Positions 15,816-23,757 are shown, numbered from the stretch's first letter. The stretch is 25,434 nucleotides of DNA from an uncultured Candidatus Melainabacteria bacterium (GCA_934699705.1 CAKUXD010000027.1:1-25434); one strand, 5' to 3'. A program made the numbers and translations. Notes: a model not told the origin generated them from the sequence alone.

Positions 15816-16638
15816 GTTCTGGTAAATCTCTGTATTCAAGACCCATTTGGTCGCTTACATTTTGTAAAAATTCTTTTGTTGCTTGTACAGCTGTATTAAA
15901 TTGTCTTTGTGTTATTTCCATCCAATTAGGTTCATTTTCTCTAGTGATAGGTCCATTTTCTTTTGTTGAAGTGAATGTATCTGAGAACAATTGCATACTT
16001 CTTCTTGGATTTCTAACTGTTTTTTCAAAATTATTAGAGCAAAAATCTGCAACTTTTTCTGCAAAACTTTCGTAATCTGTGTGGATTTTTAAATCAAAAG
16101 CTTTACCAAGAGTAGATGTTTCTTCAATATGTTGAGGTTGAGCCATATCTTGTAAGAAGTGGCAAGCTCTAGCAGCATTTTGAATTGCTAATTCGTCGTC
16201 TTCGTCTTCAATTGCTTCGTCCATGTTTTCAATTTGTTCTTTGTAAGCATATTTAGCGTTGTTTTTGCCGTTATAATCCATAAAACTTACGCCATTTGTA
16301 TTGAAAATTTTGCTAAAAGCGTTAACTAAACCGCCAGTCATTGATTTGTTGCCTAAAGAAAACGTTGATGAAGCTAAATCAGAGTTATTTTCTGTGGTTA
16401 AATCTTCTTTTTCAAATTTGTTTTTATTGAATGTATCGTGTTGAATTTTTTCACCAAAATAGAAGTGTTTGTTTGCTAAAAATCCAATATCATCGTGGTC
16501 AGGGCGTTGCACATAGTCAGCTAAAGTATCTTTGTATTTAGCAAATTGAGGCATATCTTTAATTGCTGTTTCCATAATTTTTTTATGGGTTTCACAACTC
16601 CAGCCAAAGTTTATTTGATTGTTACCTTGAATTTTCAA
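15802..16638 (-). CDS. zinc-dependent phospholipase C / S1-P1 nuclease superfamily protein without signal peptide
   Basis: The 278-residue product keeps the family's metal-ligand pattern: W13xxxxH18, Asp47 in RPDHDD, H58 in KHFYF, H160xxxD164 and H170 in ACHFLQDMAQPQH, and H186xxxE190 in KIHTDYESF. The spacings H-x3-D-x5-H and H-x3-E equal those of clostridial alpha-toxin, while W-x4-H matches S1/P1 nuclease. The family splits phosphodiester bonds in lipids or nucleic acids. In characterised members the Trp is the mature N-terminus and binds zinc; here only a 12-residue leader ending INFG precedes it, with no hydrophobic signal. The start is TTG 16638, with GGAGG 7 nt upstream; another TTG at 16662 lies before that site. 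There is an acidic stretch at 138-149. Substrate unknown. Confidence 0.7.
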   Translation of the reverse strand: MKIQGNNQINFGWSCETHKKIMETAIKDMPQFAKYKDTLADYVQRPDHDDIGFLANKHFYFGEKIQHDTFNKNKFEKEDLTTENNSDLASSTFSLGNKSMTGGLVNAFSKIFNTNGVSFMDYNGKNNAKYAYKEQIENMDEAIEDEDDELAIQNAARACHFLQDMAQPQHIEETSTLGKAFDLKIHTDYESFAEKVADFCSNNFEKTVRNPRRSMQLFSDTFTSTKENGPITRENEPNWMEITQRQFNTAVQATKEFLQNVSDQMGLEYRDLPEQDHH

Positions 16639-16726
16639 AGATAAACCTCCACAGAAATCCAAAACCCCTTCAAGATTATTTATTGTCTGTTTATAACATT
16701 TTTTTTACAAATGTTAATAAAATAAA

Positions 16727-16752
16727 TGGGCGGTGCATTTATGCACCGCCCA
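16727..16752 (-). terminator. terminator after gap
   Basis: An inverted repeat of 11-12 bp, GGGCGGTGCAT with ATGCACCGCCC (16728-16738 and 16741-16751), is preceded by ATTTT and followed on the minus strand by ATTTATTTTATT. A second smaller inverted repeat, AACATTT/AAATGTT (16695-16701, 16709-16715), lies just beyond, ahead of the phospholipase-like gene. Confidence 0.8.
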
Positions 16753-16779
16753 AAATGTTCAAAAAATTATAATTTCAAA

Positions 16780-17784
16780 TTATAATTTTTCAGCTACCAT
16801 TAATGTAGTTTCAGCTAAACGAGTTGAGTATCCCATTTCATTATCATACCAAGAAATGATTTTAACTTGGTTTCCGCCCATTACACGAGTTAATAGTGCG
16901 TCAACTGTTGATGATTGTGATGTACCAACGTAGTCAGAAGATACTAATGGTTCTTCTGTATAGCATAATACATGTCCGTCAGCGCCTTCTTTTAATGCTG
17001 CATTAACTTCTTCAACTGTTACGTCTTTAGAAAGTTCAAATACAACGTCAACTAAAGATACGTCTGGAGTTGGAACACGCATAGCGAAACCGTCCAATTT
17101 ACCTTTCAATTGAGGTAATACCAATGCAACTGCTTTAGCTGCACCTGTTTTTGTAGGAACGATGTTTAAAGCGCCTGCTCTAGCTCTACGAGGATCTTTA
17201 TGACCTGCATCTAAAATTCTTTGGTCGCCTGTGTATGAGTGAACTGTTGTCATTAAACCTTTTACGATACCGAATTTTTCATCAATAACTTTTGCTACTG
17301 GAGCTAAGCAGTTAGTTGTGCAAGATGCCATTGAAATTACGTTGTGTTTTGCTGGATCGTATTCTTTTTCATTTACGCCTAAAACGATTGTTTTATCTTC
17401 GTTTGTAGCTGGTGCAGAGATGATAACTTTTTTAGCGCCTGCTGCGATGTGAGCTTTTGCTTTTTCTGCATCTGTGAAGAAACCTGTTGATTCAATAACA
17501 ACTTCAACACCTAAATCTTTCCAAGGTAATTGAGCTGGATCTTTTTCTGCGAAGAATTTAATTTTTTTACCGTTTACGATAATACCTTCTTCGTATGCTT
17601 CAACTGTACCGTCGAATTTACCCATTACTGAGTCATATTTGAAAATACGAGCTGCATCTTCTGGTTTTAAACCAGGGTCATTGATAGCTACATAGTTGAT
17701 TTTGTCAAAAATGCCTTCTTTGATAGCTGCTCTTAATGTGTTACGTCCGATTCTACCGAATCCGTTAATTGCTACGTTTACCAT
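16780..17784 (-). CDS. gap: glyceraldehyde-3-phosphate dehydrogenase, type I
   Basis: The enzyme converts glyceraldehyde 3-phosphate to 1,3-bisphosphoglycerate in glycolysis in the cytosol. The 334-residue product has the NAD-binding start INGFGRIGRNTLR, AINDPG with Asp36 (typical of NAD preference), ASCTTNC with catalytic Cys155, His182 in TTVHSYTGDQ, and the C-terminal SWYDNEMGYSTRL. AAGGAG lies 10 nt before ATG. It has its own promoter (17827-17855) and terminator. Codons are slightly less AT-biased at conserved motifs, as expected for a highly expressed gene. Confidence 0.98.
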   Translation of the reverse strand: MVNVAINGFGRIGRNTLRAAIKEGIFDKINYVAINDPGLKPEDAARIFKYDSVMGKFDGTVEAYEEGIIVNGKKIKFFAEKDPAQLPWKDLGVEVVIESTGFFTDAEKAKAHIAAGAKKVIISAPATNEDKTIVLGVNEKEYDPAKHNVISMASCTTNCLAPVAKVIDEKFGIVKGLMTTVHSYTGDQRILDAGHKDPRRARAGALNIVPTKTGAAKAVALVLPQLKGKLDGFAMRVPTPDVSLVDVVFELSKDVTVEEVNAALKEGADGHVLCYTEEPLVSSDYVGTSQSSTVDALLTRVMGGNQVKIISWYDNEMGYSTRLAETTLMVAEKL

Positions 17785-17826
17785 ATTTTTTTATCTCCTT
17801 CTACAATATGTATCGTTAACAGTTTA

Positions 17827-17855
17827 GTTATAAACCAAACAAGCATGACAAGCAA
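17827..17855 (-). promoter_or_regulatory. probable gap promoter
   Basis: On the minus strand TTGCTT (17855-17850) and TATAAC (17832-17827) are 17 nt apart. The predicted start near 17820 leaves a 35-nt leader with the AAGGAG site. Confidence 0.5.
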
Positions 17856-17871
17856 GCAAATTAATTATTTC

Positions 17872-18570
17872 TTAATGATTTACAAAAATATTGCGTACGT
17901 AGTAATTTTCATCAGCTTTTAGCCTGTTTTTTAAGTCATTAAGATTATCGAAATTTGTTTCACATAAAATTTTTGCACATTTTTCTCGAACAGTGTACTC
18001 TGGAAGTTCTGAACATTTTGTTAAAATATTTTCAAGTAAATTTTTGTCTGCAAAATCACTAAAATAAATTAAGGCTTCTAAGCACCAGTATATTTTAAAA
18101 ATTTGTTTATTAATTTTATATTTTTTATCTCTAAATGTAAATTTTGAAATTTCGTCTAAAGCTGAATTTATAACTTCAATTACGCCATTTGTGTAAAAAT
18201 TTGAAAACTCTTTAAATTGTTTTAGATTTAGCGCAGATAAAATAGCCAAACGACAAACATTGCTATCTATGTCGATGGTTGCGTTTAAAAATAGTTCAAA
18301 ATTTCTTTCATCGAAAAATAATTCTGGTGTTTCAGAGGTTAATTCATTAACTTTTAAGGCTGTTGCTTCTCGAATTTTTCCATCTACGCCGACTAAATTA
18401 TTTAATAGCAAGTGTGCTTCTTCTTTGTTTTGAACTTTTTTTAAGTTTAATGATGCAAATTGACGTTCAATAACAGAACCGTTTTCTAAAAATGAGATTA
18501 ATTCTTGATGGGAAAATTCCTTATCAAGTAAGTTCAACGCATTATTGTAATTTTCACTTAAATTTTGCAT
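17872..18570 (-). CDS. HEAT-like helical repeat protein, function unknown
   Basis: The 232-residue product is all-helical in appearance, with paired helices of HEAT/armadillo style (ISFLENGSVIERQFASLNLKK; LNNLVGVDGKIREATALKVNEL; IDIDSNVCRLAILSALNLKQF; SELPEYTVREKCAKILCETNF). There is no signal peptide or membrane segment. Such proteins usually act as scaffolds or adaptors; no partner can be named. ATG 18570 is preferred to ATG 18591: a perfect extended -10 box, TGCTATAAT, lies between them and ends 6 nt before 18570. No ribosome site precedes either. It lies upstream of gap in the same direction, but gap has its own promoter. Confidence 0.75.
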   Translation of the reverse strand: MQNLSENYNNALNLLDKEFSHQELISFLENGSVIERQFASLNLKKVQNKEEAHLLLNNLVGVDGKIREATALKVNELTSETPELFFDERNFELFLNATIDIDSNVCRLAILSALNLKQFKEFSNFYTNGVIEVINSALDEISKFTFRDKKYKINKQIFKIYWCLEALIYFSDFADKNLLENILTKCSELPEYTVREKCAKILCETNFDNLNDLKNRLKADENYYVRNIFVNH

Positions 18571-18576
18571 AAAAAA

Positions 18577-18585
18577 ATTATAGCA
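18577..18585 (-). promoter_or_regulatory. consensus extended -10 promoter of the HEAT-like gene
   Basis: The minus strand reads TGCTATAAT, a full-consensus extended -10 element, ending 6 nt before the ATG at 18570. Transcription should start at or within a base or two of the start codon. The -35 position (ATTTAG) is poor. Confidence 0.65.
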
Positions 18586-18678
18586 TAACAAGAATTATAC
18601 TAAATTTAAAAAATATAGTATTTTTGTACGATAAAAAATAAGCTGTTTCAAAATATACTAATAACACAAGGAGGAGAA

Positions 18679-18861
18679 ATGGGAATTTTAAATATTTTTA
18701 AAGAAATTATTTCAATGAGAAATGAAGATACTATGCGTGTAGGTTTATCAAGTTTTAAAACAAGCACTAAAAAAATTGAAAATGCGACTGCGGGTATACC
18801 TTCAATCAGAAGTAAAGACATTAGATTATCAGATTTGATGCGCAGAACTAATGTCTATTAA
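18679..18861 (+). CDS. small basic protein of unknown function (60 residues)
   Basis: The product starts MGILNIFKEIISMRNEDTMR and is rich in Lys, Arg, Ser and Ile, with a likely amphipathic helix at 3-20 and a basic tail (SIRSKDIRLSDLMRRTNVY). There is no signal peptide, membrane helix or Cys pair. It is believable as a gene because AAGGAGGAG (18668-18676) sits right before ATG, a TATACT -10 box lies at 18654-18659, and a strong terminator follows at 18886. I do not recognise the family. The N-terminal helix could bind the membrane surface or a protein partner. Confidence 0.7.
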   Translation: MGILNIFKEIISMRNEDTMRVGLSSFKTSTKKIENATAGIPSIRSKDIRLSDLMRRTNVY

Positions 18862-18885
18862 TTGAAAATTGTTTAACAAAACATT

Positions 18886-18920
18886 AAAAAGGCGCGGTTG
18901 CTTTGCAACCGCGCCTTTTT
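18886..18920. terminator. bidirectional terminator between the 60-residue gene and trpS
   Basis: An 11-bp perfect GC-rich stem, GGCGCGGTTGC (18891-18901) with GCAACCGCGCC (18905-18915), has a TTT loop and is flanked by AAAAA and TTTTT. It serves the plus-strand small gene and the minus-strand trpS. Confidence 0.9.
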
Positions 18921-18928
18921 AATTATTA

Positions 18929-19909
18929 TTAATACATTCCAATTATGTTTTTAACCTCAATCAATAATTTTTTTGTAATTTCTCTTGATTTTGCGTTACC
19001 TTCTTCAAGAATAGAAGTTACTTTTTCCAAGTGGTTTTCGTAGTATTTTCTGCGCATTCTAATTTCTTTGAAGTAGTCATTAACTTTTTCAGCTAATTGA
19101 TTTTTGCAATCTGCGCACCCTCGTTTACCGTTTTTACATTCTTCTTCGATTTGTTTTACATTTTGTTCATTTCCGAATATTTGCCAGTATTTAAAAGCTA
19201 CTTCGCATTTATTTGGGTGTCCGAAATCTGTTTTTCTTGCTCTTGAACGGTCAGTAATACATTGCATAATTTGTTCAGCAGTTGTTTCTTCTGTTTCAGC
19301 GATTTTAATGTCATTATTATTTTTTTTACCCATTTTATAGCCGTCAATTCCGTACAAAAGTGGGCATTTATTGAGTTTTACTTTTGGTTCGTTAAAGAAA
19401 TTTGTGTTATAGATTTTGTTGAAGCGTCTTGCAATGTCGCGAGTAAGCTCAACTTCTGGAACGTGGTAAACTCCGACAGCGACATAATTTGCATTAACCG
19501 ATAAAATATCCGCACTCATCAAGATAGGAGAACCCATTATTCCAAAATTTATTTTGGAGCGTTTTTTTGTAGCGTCTTTGATTGTTTGGTCGCGTTCAAT
19601 CCAGTTTCGCGGGGTAAGCATGCCTAAGTATAAACTTAATTCTGCTATTTCAGGAATTGCGGACTGTACGTATATAGTTGCTTTTTTAGGGTCAATACCA
19701 CATGCAAGCCAGTCTATTACTGTGCTATAGAGTTTATTTTTAAGCTGAGTTTTATCTTCAGAGGTTAAGGCGTGCCAATCAGCGACAGAAAAGTAGCAAT
19801 CATAGTCATTTTGTAGATTTAACCAACTTGTAATAACTCCAAAGTAGTGCCCAAGATGGAGTTTTCCTGTTGGTCGCATGCCAGACATGATGCGTTGTTT
19901 TTCTTCCAT
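18929..19909 (-). CDS. trpS: tryptophanyl-tRNA synthetase with iron-sulfur cysteine motif
   Basis: The enzyme charges tRNA-Trp. The 326-residue class I synthetase has the HIGH-type motif HLGH (18-21, in PTGKLHLGHYFG), WIERDQTIKD, GSPILMSADIL, and KMGKK (192-196) in place of KMSKS. Near the anticodon-binding end it carries C235-x22-C258-x6-C265-x2-C268. This is exactly the spacing that holds a [4Fe-4S] cluster in Thermotoga maritima TrpRS (established for that protein; inferred here). GGAGGG lies 4 nt before ATG. It follows the alpha/beta hydrolase gene by 18 nt, so the two probably share a transcript, and ends at a strong terminator. Confidence 0.96.
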   Translation of the reverse strand: MEEKQRIMSGMRPTGKLHLGHYFGVITSWLNLQNDYDCYFSVADWHALTSEDKTQLKNKLYSTVIDWLACGIDPKKATIYVQSAIPEIAELSLYLGMLTPRNWIERDQTIKDATKKRSKINFGIMGSPILMSADILSVNANYVAVGVYHVPEVELTRDIARRFNKIYNTNFFNEPKVKLNKCPLLYGIDGYKMGKKNNNDIKIAETEETTAEQIMQCITDRSRARKTDFGHPNKCEVAFKYWQIFGNEQNVKQIEEECKNGKRGCADCKNQLAEKVNDYFKEIRMRRKYYENHLEKVTSILEEGNAKSREITKKLLIEVKNIIGMY

Positions 19910-19927
19910 TTTCCCTCCGAATATTAT

Positions 19928-20809
19928 TTATTTTAAATCCGCTATAAAATCTGCAATTCGTTTAATGCACCATTTCATTTCCCAATGACTGCCACGTTCT
20001 GCGAGATATAGTTGGGCATTAAGTTTGTGTTCATAAAGCTCTCTGGCATTTTTGGAAGGAGTAACCCTATCTGTTTTTGAGTGAGCAATAAGAATTGGAC
20101 ATTGAACTTTTGCGATTTTATTAATGTTATCAAATTTTTGTAGGAAAATAACATCTTTAAAGTGTTTTTTGATATATTTTCTAAGAAATATAAAATTCAG
20201 TCTTCTGTAATAGAAAGACGAAATGTCCTGGGCCGCAGACGTAATATCTTTAATCGGAGATTGCAGGATAAGTGCTTTTACCTGATTATTAACCGCGGTA
20301 TTCATTGCCACAGTTGTACCCAGCGAGTGTCCCCATAATATAATATCCTTAGTTTCCACTCCTAACTCGTTTAATTTGTAAATTGCGGTTTGTGCGTCAG
20401 TAAAAACACCTTTTTCAGAAGGAAGTCCCCAGCTTCTGTAATGTCCCCTGTATGATAGTAGAAAAACGCCATATCCGTTTTTTAATGCAAATTCAGCAAC
20501 ATCTTGATGGTAAAGTATTGATTCTGCTTGTCCATGGAAATACAGAATTGTCGGTTTTTTTTCTTGAGGCGGAATAAACCATGCGAAAAGTCTTGCACCG
20601 TCTTTTGTTGCAAATCGAATTGTTTTAAATTTTTTCAGCAAATTTCTTTGAACTCTTTTTGCGCGTAATTTTGCTGGCTGAAAAATCAAATAATTTTCCA
20701 TACCAAGCCTAAAAAAGCGTAAAATTTTAGAATTACCTTGGAAAAATGGGTAAATCATTATGTAAAATGCTTTTTTTAGAAGTAATAAATAAAACAAATA
20801 TTTTTGCAT
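19928..20809 (-). CDS. alpha/beta hydrolase (serine esterase/peptidase-like)
   Basis: The 293-residue product has the alpha/beta-hydrolase layout: oxyanion motif YFHGQAES (90-97), SYRGHYRSWGLPSEKG (119-134), nucleophile elbow GHSLG with Ser162, Asp247 in HSKTDRVTP and His275 in GSHWE. The YRGxxxSxGxPSExG pattern is that of the ABHD13/BEM46-like group of serine hydrolases. The first 25 residues are hydrophobic with a few Lys, possibly an N-terminal membrane anchor. No ribosome site precedes ATG 20809; TGATATAAT ends 9 nt before it. It lies upstream of trpS, likely as one transcript. Substrate unknown. Confidence 0.85.
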   Translation of the reverse strand: MQKYLFYLLLLKKAFYIMIYPFFQGNSKILRFFRLGMENYLIFQPAKLRAKRVQRNLLKKFKTIRFATKDGARLFAWFIPPQEKKPTILYFHGQAESILYHQDVAEFALKNGYGVFLLSYRGHYRSWGLPSEKGVFTDAQTAIYKLNELGVETKDIILWGHSLGTTVAMNTAVNNQVKALILQSPIKDITSAAQDISSFYYRRLNFIFLRKYIKKHFKDVIFLQKFDNINKIAKVQCPILIAHSKTDRVTPSKNARELYEHKLNAQLYLAERGSHWEMKWCIKRIADFIADLK

Positions 20810-20818
20810 GACAAATTT

Positions 20819-20827
20819 ATTATATCA
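20819..20827 (-). promoter_or_regulatory. consensus extended -10 promoter of the hydrolase-trpS unit
   Basis: The minus strand reads TGATATAAT, ending 9 nt before the hydrolase ATG. With the usual 6-8 nt to the start point, the mRNA would carry only about 0-3 nt before the coding region. No clear -35 element is present. Confidence 0.6.
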
Positions 20828-20867
20828 TTATTTCAAAAAGTTGCCACTATGTAACTAAATAAAAAAA

Positions 20868-23705
20868 TTACACTTCAGAATTGAATATTTCTTTAAGGTA
20901 TTTGCCAGTATGTGAACTTTTGCATTTTGCAACATCTTTAGGCGTACCTTGCGCAACTATGTTTCCGCCAGCGTTTCCGCCTTCTGGACCTAAATCAATG
21001 ATGTGGTCAGCTATTTTTATTAAATCTAAATTGTGTTCAATGATTAAAATAGTGTTGCCGTTGTCAGCAAGTTTGTGAATAATTTTTATTAACTTATCTA
21101 AATCAGCCCAGTGTAAGCCAACAGAAGGTTCGTCCATAAGGTATAAAGTTTTTCCTGTTGCTTTTTTGTTGAGTTCTGAGGCAAGTTTAATTCTTTGCGC
21201 TTCGCCACCTGAAAGTGTTGTAGAGCTTTGTCCTAATTTAATATAATCAAGTCCGACATCGTTTAGAGTTTGAAGTTTTCGCCTAATTGGTTCAATATTT
21301 TCAAAGAACTCTAATGCTTCTCCGACGCTCATTTCAAGTACATCAGAGATTGTTTTACCTTTATATTTAACTTCTAAAGTTTCGTGATTGTAGCGTTTAC
21401 CCTTGCAGACGTCGCATTTTACATAGACGTCAGACAAGAAGTTCATTTCAATCTTTTTAACACCGTCGCCTTTGCAGGCTTCGCAACGACCGCCCTTTAC
21501 GTTAAAACTAAACTGCCCTTGCGTGTATCCTCGAACTTTTGCCTCGTTCGTTTTTGCAAATAATGCTCTGATTGGGGTGAAAACATCTGTGTATGTTGCG
21601 GGATTTGAACGTGGAGTTCTTCCGATAGGTGATTGGTCGATGTTAATGACTTTATCAATATTTTCAAATCCTGTAATTTCGTCAACACCTTGCGGTTTTG
21701 GCTTATTTTTGTTTAAAACGTGTAGCGCGTATTGGTTTATCAAATCTTGCATTAAAGTTGATTTTCCTGAGCCTGAAACGCCAGTTAATACAACAATTTT
21801 TCCAAGTGGAATATCTACATTAATATTTTTTAAATTATTTAAGTAAGCATTTTTAACTGATAAGAAATTTCCGTTACCTTTTCGCAATTTTGTTGGAATT
21901 GGAATAAATCTTTCACCGCTTAGGTATTTACCAGTAATCGAATTTTCTGCGCTAATAATATCGTCAACGCTACCTTTTGCTATAATTTCACCGCCCTGAA
22001 GTCCTGCTTTTGGACCTATGTCGATGATATAATCAGCTTTTCGAATAGTTTCTTCATCGTGTTCTACGACTATTAGTGTATTTCCGAGGTTTCTTAATTT
22101 GAACAGAGTTTTGATTAATCTGTCGTTATCTCTCTGATGAAGTCCGATTGATGGCTCGTCAAGAACGTATAATACTCCTGATAAACCGCTTCCAATTTGA
22201 GTTGCAAGTCTAATTCTCTGAGCTTCGCCACCTGATAGAGTTCCAGCCATGCGTGCTAGGTTCAAATACCCAAGTCCCACGTCTTGTAGGAATTTCAGCC
22301 TTCCACGAATTTCTTCAAGAATTTGTTTGGCGATTTGCAATTTGTAATCAGAAAAATCCAGATAGAGCGTGTCAATAAAGGTTATTTCTTCATCAATCGA
22401 CATTTTGGTAAATTCATAGATATTTTTATTTCCAACTGTTACGGCAAGTGGAAAAGGTTTTAATCTTGCGCCACCGCAAGCATTGCAAGGTTTTGTAATC
22501 ATATATTTTTCAATTTCTTCTTGCCAGTAATCTCCATTTGCATCGTGATATTTTTTTTCGAGATATGGAATTACGCCCATATAGTGCGAATATTGTGATT
22601 TGTAACGGTTTGTGCCAAATTGTTTTACTGTTAATTTTACAATTTCGTTTGAACCATATAAAATGATGTCTTGATGTTCTTTCGGCAAATCTTTGAATGG
22701 TTTTTCCATGTCAATGCCGAAGTTGTGGCATACAGAGGTTAATAAATCAGTGTAATAATCGGTTGAGGACTTACTCCAAGGGTAGATTGCGCCATTTTTT
22801 ATAGATAAATTTCTGTCTGGAACAACCAAATCTGTATCTACGATGAAATCTGCGCCTAACCCTGAACATTTTTCACAAGCTCCGTAAGGGTTGTTAAAAC
22901 TGAATATACGAGGGGATAATTCATCAAAACTCAGCCCGCATTTTTCGCAAGAGAATTTTTCGGAATATAAAATTTCTTCGTTTTTTTCAACTAAATCAAC
23001 AATTACTGTTCCGTTAGATTTTTTTAGTGCCGTTGCAATACTGTCTGTTAGTCGAGATTGAATAGTTGGTTTTATGATTAACCTATCGACAACAACTGAG
23101 ATATTATGTTTTTTTGTTTTAGTGAGTTCAATTTCGTCTTCGTCAAGATTGAAGGTATCTCCGTCGATTTTAACGCGAACAAATCCTTCTTGTTGAAGGT
23201 CTTTGAATAGAGATTGAAATTCGCCTTTTTTGCCAACGACAACAGGGGCTAAAAGCTGAATTTTAGTGCCTTCTTTCAGTTTCAAGACAGAATTAACGAT
23301 TTCGTCAATGGTTTGAGGTTTAATTTCATCGCCACATTTAGGACAATGTGGAGTTCCCACTCGGGCGTAGAGCAGTCTTAGGTAGTCATAGATTTCAGTA
23401 ACAGTTCCGACAGTAGAGCGAGGGTTGTTGCTGGTAGTTTTTTGATCTATTGAAATTGCTGGAGAAAGTCCGTCAATGCTTTCAACATCTGGTTTATCCA
23501 TTTGTCCCAAGAATTGGCGCGCATATACAGACAGGCTTTCAACGTATCTTCTTTGACCTTCGGCAAAAATGGTATCAAAAGCTAAAGAGCTTTTACCTGA
23601 GCCTGAAACACCAGTAAAAACGACAAGTTGATCTTTAGGTATTTCTATTGAAATATCTTTCAGATTGTTTTCTCTAGCGCCTTTGACAATAATTTTATCC
23701 TTCAT
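20868..23705 (-). CDS. uvrA: excinuclease ABC subunit A
   Basis: UvrA recognises bulky DNA lesions and loads UvrB in nucleotide excision repair. The 945-residue product has two ABC ATPase halves: Walker A GVSGSGKSS near the start and GVSGSGKST in the second half, two LSGGEAQRI signatures, and LDEPSIGLHQRD and MDEPSVGLHWAD Walker B segments. CPKCGDEI, CEKCG...CEKCSGLG and CEACKGDG...CDVCKGKR mark the zinc modules. The start is set at ATG 23705 (MKDKIIVKGARENNL), where homology to the family begins. The frame extends to TTG 23723 but nothing supports it. No ribosome site precedes the ATG. Length is normal and no damage is seen. Confidence 0.97.
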   Translation of the reverse strand: MKDKIIVKGARENNLKDISIEIPKDQLVVFTGVSGSGKSSLAFDTIFAEGQRRYVESLSVYARQFLGQMDKPDVESIDGLSPAISIDQKTTSNNPRSTVGTVTEIYDYLRLLYARVGTPHCPKCGDEIKPQTIDEIVNSVLKLKEGTKIQLLAPVVVGKKGEFQSLFKDLQQEGFVRVKIDGDTFNLDEDEIELTKTKKHNISVVVDRLIIKPTIQSRLTDSIATALKKSNGTVIVDLVEKNEEILYSEKFSCEKCGLSFDELSPRIFSFNNPYGACEKCSGLGADFIVDTDLVVPDRNLSIKNGAIYPWSKSSTDYYTDLLTSVCHNFGIDMEKPFKDLPKEHQDIILYGSNEIVKLTVKQFGTNRYKSQYSHYMGVIPYLEKKYHDANGDYWQEEIEKYMITKPCNACGGARLKPFPLAVTVGNKNIYEFTKMSIDEEITFIDTLYLDFSDYKLQIAKQILEEIRGRLKFLQDVGLGYLNLARMAGTLSGGEAQRIRLATQIGSGLSGVLYVLDEPSIGLHQRDNDRLIKTLFKLRNLGNTLIVVEHDEETIRKADYIIDIGPKAGLQGGEIIAKGSVDDIISAENSITGKYLSGERFIPIPTKLRKGNGNFLSVKNAYLNNLKNINVDIPLGKIVVLTGVSGSGKSTLMQDLINQYALHVLNKNKPKPQGVDEITGFENIDKVINIDQSPIGRTPRSNPATYTDVFTPIRALFAKTNEAKVRGYTQGQFSFNVKGGRCEACKGDGVKKIEMNFLSDVYVKCDVCKGKRYNHETLEVKYKGKTISDVLEMSVGEALEFFENIEPIRRKLQTLNDVGLDYIKLGQSSTTLSGGEAQRIKLASELNKKATGKTLYLMDEPSVGLHWADLDKLIKIIHKLADNGNTILIIEHNLDLIKIADHIIDLGPEGGNAGGNIVAQGTPKDVAKCKSSHTGKYLKEIFNSEV

Positions 23706-23711
23706 ACTAAA

Positions 23712-23720
23712 AGTATGGCA
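23712..23720 (-). promoter_or_regulatory. possible extended -10 element at the uvrA start
   Basis: The minus strand reads TGCCATACT, ending 6 nt before the uvrA ATG. The -10 match is weaker than at the three similar sites. CATACT also pairs with AGTATG across the start codon (23703-23717), forming a 6-bp inverted repeat with a 3-nt loop. Confidence 0.35.
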
Positions 23721-23757
23721 CAAAGTAATTAAAACTTCCAGAAGTTACAATAAAATA

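Noticed and set aside
21472..21846. A 124-codon plus-strand frame inside uvrA.
   Set aside because: It is antisense to conserved uvrA sequence with no start signals; a shadow frame.
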